From an uncultured Clostridia bacterium (GTDB taxonomy: Bacteria > Bacillota > Clostridia > Christensenellales > UBA1242), in contig CANRMV010000026.1 in assembly GCA_947631875.1 (NCBI GenBank), positions 1-11,382 of the forward strand: a stretch of DNA of 11,382 bases. The letters are read 5' to 3'. Each line of letters begins with the position of its first letter. Positions within the stretch are counted from its first letter, which is position 1. A program made the translations under genes and the position numbers. Below the pieces are notes generated by a model. It made no database searches and had not been told where the DNA came from. It worked only from the letters and a program-made list of their open reading frames with translations. Below are positions 7,501-11,382 of the stretch, piece after piece.

Positions 7501-8267
7501 TCTTTTGGCAGGTCTTTTTTCTCAATTTTTTTCTCATTAACAGCCACAATAAGCCCAGATTTGGACTTTCTTTTTTGCGTTGTGAAATAAAAATACCTAT
7601 CAAAAACATTTTTGACATCGGAAAAATCTGCATTCTCTTCATTTATCAAAAGCAAAACATTGCTTGTTTCAAGCGCATGAAAAAGGTTTGGCTCTTTGTC
7701 GCCATTTTCTGGCACAAAATACACTCTTTTGCTTTGCCTTAGTTGCCCAACAATCTCATTCACAAAAATGCTTTCTTTGTTTTTGTTGCACTCCACTGGC
7801 GCAACAATAACATCAAATTCATCTTTGATTTCATCATATTGTTTTTTGTATCTTTCAATTTTTTTGGCAATATCATTGTAAGTTTTAATTGTGTCCTCTG
7901 GGGCAAGTTCCACAGCCTTTTTAAAATCGGCATCGTCAAAAAGATTTATGATTTTGTCAAAAAACACAGGGTTTCGACTGCTGCTTCTTTTGTTTGCCGT
8001 TAAAACAATTTTGTTTCTTGCAAGTGCCCTTCCAAAATATCCTTCAAAAGACATTGGAAACAGATTTAAAATTTTGTTGAACTCATCAACCGCATCCTCA
8101 AAACGAAGTGCGCGGGCAATTTCGTTTGCCCCAATAACCAAAACTTCTTCCTCTTTTGATGCGTGTTCATCAACATATAAAGTCCCACAGAACCTGCATT
8201 TAACCATGTTCTGCCCAACAACTTTGTATGATTTGCCTCCGCAATTTTTACAAACACGCTCTCTCAT
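4506..8267 (-). CDS. Membrane protein: zinc ribbon, TIR-like domain, helical/TPR repeats, three membrane helices, external GLUG beta-helix
   Basis: The 1253-residue protein is the last gene of the ESCRT-like operon. Cys6/Cys9 and Cys24/Cys27 form a CxxC...CxxC zinc ribbon. A TPR-like helical pair follows (about 46-125), then a Rossmann-like alpha/beta region (149-280: FDVIVAPVE, alternating strands, DLPKEF) that I relate to the TIR domain of clostridial zinc-ribbon/TPR/TIR proteins. Residues 325-800 are helical, TPR-like and coiled-coil. Three hydrophobic helices lie near 807-834, 845-868 and 877-902, with KRKK between the second and third; the positive-inside rule puts the N-terminal two thirds in the cytoplasm and the C-terminus outside. 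Residues 905-1253 carry GLUG-type repeats (IGGLVG 1019, YGGYVG 1051, LGGLIG 1084, IGGLVG 1119, VGGLYG 1151, VGGVFG 1184), roughly 30 residues apart, as in beta-helical surface proteins. The ATG follows AAGGGG (8272-8277) and lies 8 bases after the AAA gene's stop. It could link an outside signal to the cytoplasmic machine. Confidence 0.85.
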   Translation of the reverse strand: MRERVCKNCGGKSYKVVGQNMVKCRFCGTLYVDEHASKEEEVLVIGANEIARALRFEDAVDEFNKILNLFPMSFEGYFGRALARNKIVLTANKRSSSRNPVFFDKIINLFDDADFKKAVELAPEDTIKTYNDIAKKIERYKKQYDEIKDEFDVIVAPVECNKNKESIFVNEIVGQLRQSKRVYFVPENGDKEPNLFHALETSNVLLLINEENADFSDVKNVFDRYFYFTTQKRKSKSGLIVAVNEKKIEKKDLPKEFLNFKNIVSINQPAEEVVNKVLQELEKTSKEVAKIDTVTLSNEAPQKKENVEIQSINPVDLGHYEVENMALSDENKIEWIFLLLKNGDFETANKLIARELEKDPNNARLMFAELLCSRKIRTQEDFFASVSNFKDMDKIQKILSFSQKDFAENFVDNLEGQIIKLGEVEYYQKYLLFLAGFNTPNRENFIGQAENLAVETMDENLIEDVQKCFNPKDVDRFVNFYYALAQKSGEQKYYDKILSLDQGHEQSNMTKFLEHFKTPEQILSYKNKTEIEEIFKFLSESSRTNFVMQVADMILPIAYKDLEAAESQLDFYLSYISDSAQLCLCLNKIATSFQEMRFFKQAEKYISIALSKDNQNADFYWTLIKVKAHCNSDGEVITSPVKFSDFEEWESLISVSSESQREKYAEIVSKNNLFKGERSKFLPDMLDEKNLKAKLSDFLNRNHKILLEINAEQGIDAKAKADYFQSQLKPLEQCLANLENCQNYDEFAKITSKIETRLDLLDLTFETSINVLNVTERDAGLKQIYSEKELQEKKHQKQLKKIREDKFIKGYLCGFLEFFPLCFLTFLLAFTIFYPKQVYAFFNQTFLIVSLLCTMVIALANIIFYYIKRKKLNTKWKIINIVLFAIGIVNLILFVICFYLFPSVIQVSNANELKTYLENVRYGKIELSQDIDMKDYSWQATSFSGVLDGKNHTIKNLNVSGGGLLSTNSGTIKNLQIELSQTFKNGTLFGGIAQRNNGTLQNCTVSGTLSVETNINSVIGGLVGEDMGGKILNCKTNLVVTIKVTNCEIGYGGYVGRVSAGTQIFQSSSEGRVTVTSENAKLNLGGLIGTLNKVSGHSISQNVANLNISLSGTAQEAQIGGLVGLGYSNSDNNYTKGSIDVLELTSPVLNVGGLYGKFESINNPSGVSYSYSSMTISAKSDIKVGGVFGYFSGSVKNCFSVINPIGDENPNYTMGAGSCKQLSKYDPSMNFSSQIWVIPQEPSILPRLIWENN

Positions 8268-8275
8268 AAAGCCCC

Positions 8276-8776
8276 TTATTTTTTTGTTTTCTTTGTTCTA
8301 AGCCCCAATTCTTCATTATAAAGTTCAAACTGCTTGACTTCTTTTTCTGTGACACTTGGCGGGAAAGTTTCCAGCACTCTGTCAAAATCCTTATTTGAAA
8401 CAAGCACAATTTTGTCAGTTTTAATTGCTTCCAAAAGAGGTTCATCTTTGGCACGGTCACACAATTCCTCAATGTCCGCCCCGCTGTAACCCTCTGTTTG
8501 AGAAACAATTTTGTTTATGTCAAATCCCTTTTCAACCGGAACTTTTTTCATGTTTTTTTCAAGCATAAACTTTCTTGCTGGGGCATCTGGAAGTGGCAAA
8601 TATATCTTTTGCGAAAATCTGCCCGAACGCATGGCGGCACTGTCTATGTCCCAAGGCCTGTTTGTTGCTCCCAAAAGCAAAAGATTTGGATTTCTTCCAG
8701 CAAAACCGTCAATTTGTTGCAAAAATTCGTTGACGCGCTTATCGTTGTGAGTGTCAAGCCCACGCTTGCCAATTCG
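8276..8776 (-). CDS. Vps4/katanin-like AAA ATPase, C-terminal part (downstream of frameshift)
   Basis: This is the second half of the AAA ATPase, in the -1 frame relative to the first half. The frame opens at 8776 and runs to the stop at 8276-8278; the first possible internal start is a TTG at 8722, with no good ribosome site, so it is unlikely to be an independent gene. It contains IGKRGLDTHNDKRVNEFL, then QQIDGF, sensor 1 (LLLLGATNRPWDID), the arginine-finger segment AMRSGRF, the KIYLPLPD strand, the sensor-2 region TEGYSGADIEELC, and a C-terminal helix with DFDRVLETFPPSV and FELYNEELG. The last segment resembles the C-terminal helix of Vps4 and katanin that packs on the AAA core. Without this half the enzyme lacks arginine fingers and sensors and cannot act as a hexamer. 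Joined to the first half it gives a protein of about 373-376 residues, the size of archaeal CdvC/Vps4. Confidence 0.8.
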   Translation of the reverse strand, partial: RIGKRGLDTHNDKRVNEFLQQIDGFAGRNPNLLLLGATNRPWDIDSAAMRSGRFSQKIYLPLPDAPARKFMLEKNMKKVPVEKGFDINKIVSQTEGYSGADIEELCDRAKDEPLLEAIKTDKIVLVSNKDFDRVLETFPPSVTEKEVKQFELYNEELGLRTKKTKK

Positions 8777-9396
8777 TCAATAAAAATGATTGCCCTATCT
8801 TGCTTATTCGCCTCTGCAAAAAGCGAATTTATGTTTTTTTCGCTGTCGCCAACCCATTTGCTGACAATATCCGAGCCTTTAACAGCATAAAACTTTGCCT
8901 TAACCTCATTGGCAATGGCTTTGGCAATCATGGTTTTTCCTGTGCCCGGAGGGCCATAAAGCAAAACGCCACCACCCGTTTTTTTGCCATATAATTTATA
9001 TTTGTCTGGATATTTCACAGGATTTATCATTTTCAGCGTGATGGCTTTTTTAACATCATCAAGGCCGGCAACATCATCAAAGGTGATGTTTGGAATTTCT
9101 GCCGCCTGCCACTTTTTTAAATCGTCATCCTCTTCTTGCTGCTCGCTCTTTTTTGTTGTGTTTGAAAGTGGCCGTTTTTGCAAGTTGTCGGATATTTCAA
9201 CCAATTTCCTTGCACGCTCCATTCTCACTTCTTTAAGTTTTCCCTGACTTATCTTTGCCATCTTCATCATTGTTTCGCCGGCAAGCAAAAAATTACGCTT
9301 GGCAAGGGTCAAGTTGCCCTTGTCTTTTGCCTCTTTGCCTTTTTTCATGTAAAGTTCAAATGTGTCTGATAGGACATCGATATTTTCTTCCGTCAT
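8644..9396 (-). CDS. Vps4/katanin-like AAA ATPase, N-terminal part: MIT-like bundle and Walker A/B (gene frameshifted)
   Basis: From the ATG at 9396 (GGAG at 9402-9405, stop of the ESCRT-III-like gene just upstream) the frame runs 250 codons. Residues 1-75 form three charged helices (KGKEAKDKGNLTLAKRNFLLAG), the pattern of an MIT domain, which in Vps4 grips the C-terminal tails of ESCRT-III. An acidic linker (80-98) follows, then the AAA core: ITFDDVAGLDDVKKAI (about 104-119), Walker A GPPGTGKT (148-155), the pore-loop segment SDIVSKWVGDSEKN (175-188) and Walker B IIFIDE (203-208). SKWxGxSEK is typical of the meiotic clade (Vps4, katanin, spastin) and carries the aromatic residue that pulls substrate through the pore. 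From about residue 209 homology stops and 40 unrelated codons lead to a stop; the true continuation is in the -1 frame. The intact enzyme would disassemble or remodel ESCRT-III polymers at the cytoplasmic membrane face. Confidence 0.85.
   Translation of the reverse strand: MTEENIDVLSDTFELYMKKGKEAKDKGNLTLAKRNFLLAGETMMKMAKISQGKLKEVRMERARKLVEISDNLQKRPLSNTTKKSEQQEEDDDLKKWQAAEIPNITFDDVAGLDDVKKAITLKMINPVKYPDKYKLYGKKTGGGVLLYGPPGTGKTMIAKAIANEVKAKFYAVKGSDIVSKWVGDSEKNINSLFAEANKQDRAIIFIDELASVGLTLTTISASTNFCNKLTVLLEEIQIFCFWEQQTGLGT
8757..8776 (-). other. Frameshift position in the AAA ATPase gene
   Basis: Up to the Walker B Glu codon (8775-8773) the first frame is right; from ATT at 8773-8771 the -1 frame gives IGKRGLDT..., the usual xxGxxRG sequence after Walker B. 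The -1 frame is closed by TGA just upstream (8779-8777), so the switch must lie at or after 8776. No slippery heptamer of the A-AAA-AAG type is present. One reconstruction with GACGCAATTGG-like sequence restored would make DELDAIGKRG by reversing a 10-base loss between two AATTGG copies; a single lost base near 8757-8761 is the simpler alternative. Confidence 0.7.
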
Positions 9397-9407
9397 GTAA
9401 ACTCCAA

Positions 9408-10001
9408 TTATTTATCTGCGTCAATTTTCTTTCTTAACTCTTCCATTTCTTTGTCTATGTTTTCAGAAGAAAGTTCGTCTTGGCTTGCTTGCTCCATGAT
9501 GAACTTTTCAAGTTCTGCATCGCTCATTTCGTTGCCGCTCTTGTCTTTGCCCGCATTATAAAATGTTTCTTGGCTCATCTCCATAAAGTTGTCCATTTGG
9601 TCGGTTTGAGTTTCAACAGCAACCATTGCCTCTTCAAACTGTGCTTGGATTTTTGCAAATTCTTTTGCATCTGCAAGTTTTGTCATCTCTTTTGAAATGT
9701 CACTCATTCCGCGCAAAAATTCACTTGTCATCATGGTGACATCCTTCATTTGAGCGGTGATTTCAAAGTTTAAAAGCATCTCTTGCGCTCTTTTTTGTTG
9801 CTGAACTGTCATTTTGTAGCCAGAGAGTGCCAAATTAAACTGAGCATCAAGCCCTTTGAGTTTCGCCTTTTTTGCAGCCTCAATAAACACTTTCTTTTGG
9901 TCTTCCAAACGATTGATTTGTTTGTTCATTGCGTTGATTGTTCTTTTAATCAACATCTTCTTTTCGATTTCTTTTTCTTGTTTTGATTTAAAAAGTCCCA
10001 T
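9408..10001 (-). CDS. ESCRT-III (CHMP/Snf7)-like protein with MIM1-like tail
   Basis: The 197-residue protein is charged and almost wholly helical. It begins MGLFKSKQEK, close to the MGLFGKTQEK that I recall for human CHMP3; this short N-terminal segment inserts into membranes in ESCRT-III. Two long helices follow (about 12-48 and 51-88), then a third region (89-145) with MKDVTMMTSEF, KLADAKEFAKIQAQFEEAM and TDQMDNF, resembling the MKGVTKAMGTMNRQL...LPQIQKIMMEFERQ..IMD order of Vps2/CHMP2. A flexible acidic stretch leads to a last helix where I182, M186, L189 and R190 fit the MIM1 pattern LxxRLxxLR that binds MIT domains, apart from Glu in place of Arg. The ATG at 10001 follows GGAGG (10010-10014); its gene ends 11 bases before the MIT-AAA ATPase. 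It probably polymerises on the membrane as substrate of that ATPase. The alternatives are a PspA-like or generic coiled-coil protein. Confidence 0.68.
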   Translation of the reverse strand: MGLFKSKQEKEIEKKMLIKRTINAMNKQINRLEDQKKVFIEAAKKAKLKGLDAQFNLALSGYKMTVQQQKRAQEMLLNFEITAQMKDVTMMTSEFLRGMSDISKEMTKLADAKEFAKIQAQFEEAMVAVETQTDQMDNFMEMSQETFYNAGKDKSGNEMSDAELEKFIMEQASQDELSSENIDKEMEELRKKIDADK

Positions 10002-10004
10002 TTT

Positions 10005-10613
10005 TTATTCCTCCAATTTTGCTTTTTTTCTTTTGATAGGCTCTTCCTTTTGCCCATCTGTTATCATTTCATCGTTAAGTTCGTTCTCTTTTTCAAACAT
10101 TGTTAAAATTTCTTCCTCGCTTGTGCCAACGCCATAAATTGTTTCATTTGTGTCATATGCCGCCTGCACTTCTTGGAAAAGTTCGTCTGCACTTGTAAGC
10201 ACATCCTCAGATGCCGTTCGTGTTACCAGCGCTTTATTCAAAAACTTTGCCAAGCCTTTTTGGTCTTTAAGCAGTTCTGACAAAGGAACTTTTGTTTGCG
10301 TCTTAAAAAAGGTGTTGCTGTCATAGGCGTCTTTCAGTTTGTTCATGAGCCGAATGTTATACAAAAGATATATCCCTCGCTCCATGCAAACTTTTTTCTC
10401 TTCACTTATGTTTGATATCTTCTTTGCATAAAACAGTTGCAACTCTCGGCTCTTTTCCTTTTTGCCTTTTTCCATAAGAGCGTCAATCTCTTTTATTTTT
10501 TGCAACACTTCCGCCTCAACTGTTCGCTCCTGTCTTTCAAGTTCGCAAATTGAATTGACCAAGTCCTCGCGGTTTAAATTTTTAAATTTGTTCCTTTTAA
10601 AAGGATTCCACAT
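10005..10613 (-). CDS. Second ESCRT-III-like helical protein
   Basis: The 202-residue protein starts at the ATG at 10613, which follows AGGAGGGG (10618-10625); a longer frame to 10664 would overlap the upstream TPR gene and lacks a site. It begins MWNPFKRNKFKNLN, a short aromatic/basic N-terminus like that of its neighbour. Helix 1 (about 14-48) and helix 2 (54-98) would form a hairpin of ESCRT-III size and lead to shorter helices (110-155). The tail (165-202) is acidic, then ends with a basic KRKK cluster and KLEE. Similarity to CHMP/CdvB proteins is weaker than for the downstream protein and rests on length, layout, charge and context. The stop lies 3 bases before the next ATG, so the two are coupled and probably co-assemble, as paralogous ESCRT-III subunits do. 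No MIM1 is clear here. Confidence 0.55.
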   Translation of the reverse strand: MWNPFKRNKFKNLNREDLVNSICELERQERTVEAEVLQKIKEIDALMEKGKKEKSRELQLFYAKKISNISEEKKVCMERGIYLLYNIRLMNKLKDAYDSNTFFKTQTKVPLSELLKDQKGLAKFLNKALVTRTASEDVLTSADELFQEVQAAYDTNETIYGVGTSEEEILTMFEKENELNDEMITDGQKEEPIKRKKAKLEE

Positions 10614-10623
10614 ACTTCCCCTC

Positions 10624-10983
10624 CTAATAATTGTCGCCTTCGTTGATGCTGTAAATTCTTTCAAGCAAACTGTTATATTTGGTTTTTAAGTCCTTATCAG
10701 CAAGATTTAAAGCCTCAATGCACTCTGGCAAAAATGGTGCTAATTTATATTTCACCGCATTGGCATACAATTCGTCCTCATTTCCAAGCCCAAGTTTCAC
10801 AAGCATCAAACCCCAATAAGCATCTGCACATTTAGGGTCTAGTCCAAGCGTGATTTTGAAATTCATTTCTGCCTGCTCAAAAAATCCATCTGCCAAATTC
10901 AAGTAGCCAAGTTGCAACTCTTTGCTTGCTCTGTCCCTATATTGCGGATTTATGTCTAGTGAAATTTGATAAGTCCTCTTCAT
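10624..10983 (-). CDS. Small TPR protein
   Basis: The 119-residue soluble protein contains at least one TPR unit (about 20-54): LGYLNLADGFFEQAEMNFKITLGLDP, then AYWGLMLVKLGLG as the first helix of the next unit. The same DP...A(Y)WG(L) motif is common in the zinc-ribbon/TPR proteins of clostridia, including relatives of the 1253-residue protein in this operon. It has no signal peptide or membrane segment. The ATG at 10983 overlaps the upstream stop by one base (TGATG), and its own TAG stop lies within the ribosome site of the ESCRT-III-like gene. TPRs bind peptides or partner proteins, so an adaptor role in the complex is likely. No enzyme motif is visible. Confidence 0.75.
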   Translation of the reverse strand: MKRTYQISLDINPQYRDRASKELQLGYLNLADGFFEQAEMNFKITLGLDPKCADAYWGLMLVKLGLGNEDELYANAVKYKLAPFLPECIEALNLADKDLKTKYNSLLERIYSINEGDNY

Positions 10984-11382
10984 CAGTTCTGCTCTTCCTT
11001 CTTTCTTTGCACAATATACGCTTCAATTTCTTCCAAAACTCGAAAACAAGTTTCCTGTGTGTTGTCCTTTGCAACCATAATTTTGAGGTCATCAAGCCTG
11101 TTTGCAATTTTGTTGTCCACAAGCAGCACTTTGTCGTTTGTTGTTGGATTGAAAAACCTTATATTGTCCTTAACCTCAACAAGCCTTCTGCACAGAACAT
11201 CGTTTCCATTGGCATACACGATTATGCTCTCAACATTCGCCACCATATTTTCAATGGCTTTTTTGTTTTTCAAAATGCCATGACTTCCGCCTTTTGCCTC
11301 ATCTTTTGGCTTTTTTATGTATTCCCTAACCAAGTAAAACACAGCAAAGCCAACAATAGCAACAATGATTATAACATATAAC
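10983..11382 (-). CDS. Membrane-anchored helical protein, 5' end beyond the window
   Basis: The reading frame is open to the window edge, with 132 residues visible. It begins with a hydrophobic stretch (LYVIIIVAIVGFAVFYLV) followed by REYIKKPKDEAK, a single membrane helix with positive residues after it, so the rest should be cytoplasmic. A GTG at 11342 could be read as a start but would cut the helix in half; the frame upstream favours a longer protein. The soluble part (about 105 residues) is helical, with VKDNIRFFNPTTNDKVLLVDNKIANRLDDL as its central segment. I do not recognise the family. The stop (TGA, 10985-10983) overlaps the ATG of the TPR gene, so it belongs to the operon. It could anchor the TPR protein and ESCRT-III-like proteins to the membrane. 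Confidence 0.65.
   Translation of the reverse strand, partial: LYVIIIVAIVGFAVFYLVREYIKKPKDEAKGGSHGILKNKKAIENMVANVESIIVYANGNDVLCRRLVEVKDNIRFFNPTTNDKVLLVDNKIANRLDDLKIMVAKDNTQETCFRVLEEIEAYIVQRKKEEQN

Noticed and set aside
8757..8780. Programmed -1 ribosomal frameshift in the AAA gene
   Set aside because: No X-XXY-YYZ slippery heptamer or evident downstream pseudoknot is visible, and the join seems to lack residues usual after Walker B. A deletion or sequence error is more likely, though comparison with relatives could revive the idea.
1..11382. tRNA, rRNA, insertion sequence or integrase genes
   Set aside because: No cloverleaf-like sequence, rRNA motif, transposase frame or flanking terminal repeats were seen; the window looks like ordinary chromosomal operons.

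Overview
The window is AT-rich. Every gene I can support lies on the minus strand, so the order below is the order of transcription, from high to low coordinates. Strong AGGAGG-type Shine-Dalgarno sites, consensus sigma-A promoters, tight operons, UGA used as stop, a pyruvate formate-lyase gene and a zinc-ribbon/TIR-like/TPR protein suggest an anaerobic, fermentative, low-GC Gram-positive bacterium, probably an uncultured gut-type Clostridia relative. No rRNA or other marker gene is present, so this placement is inference.

Region A (11382 to 4506) is one tightly packed operon that enters from outside the window. It encodes a protein with an N-terminal membrane segment (5' end missing), a small TPR protein, two short charged helical proteins that look like ESCRT-III (CHMP/Snf7-type) subunits, a Vps4/katanin-type AAA ATPase with an MIT-like N-terminal bundle, and a 1253-residue membrane protein. 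The last one joins a zinc ribbon, a TIR-like domain, helical repeats, three membrane segments and an external GLUG-type beta-helix. Gaps between stop and start codons run from a 1-base overlap to about 11 bases. The set resembles a bacterial version of the eukaryotic/archaeal ESCRT-III plus Vps4 membrane-remodelling machine, with a transmembrane protein that could act as sensor or cargo. Bacterial ESCRT-III relatives are known (PspA, Vipp1/IM30), but I know of no described bacterial operon pairing CHMP-like subunits with a MIT-AAA ATPase. This is the main candidate for a new system. The ATPase gene is broken by a frameshift just after its Walker B motif, which is either a recent inactivating deletion or a sequence error.

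Region B (4505 to 808) has its own strong promoter with two palindromes. It encodes the two halves of a heterodimeric ABC exporter of the BmrCD/TM287-288 type, with one consensus and one degenerate ATP site shared between the subunits. A small secreted or membrane-anchored protein of unknown function follows (807 to 334).

Region C (333 to 1) holds a consensus promoter, a perfect palindrome in the leader, and the first 79 codons of pyruvate formate-lyase, which continues beyond the window.
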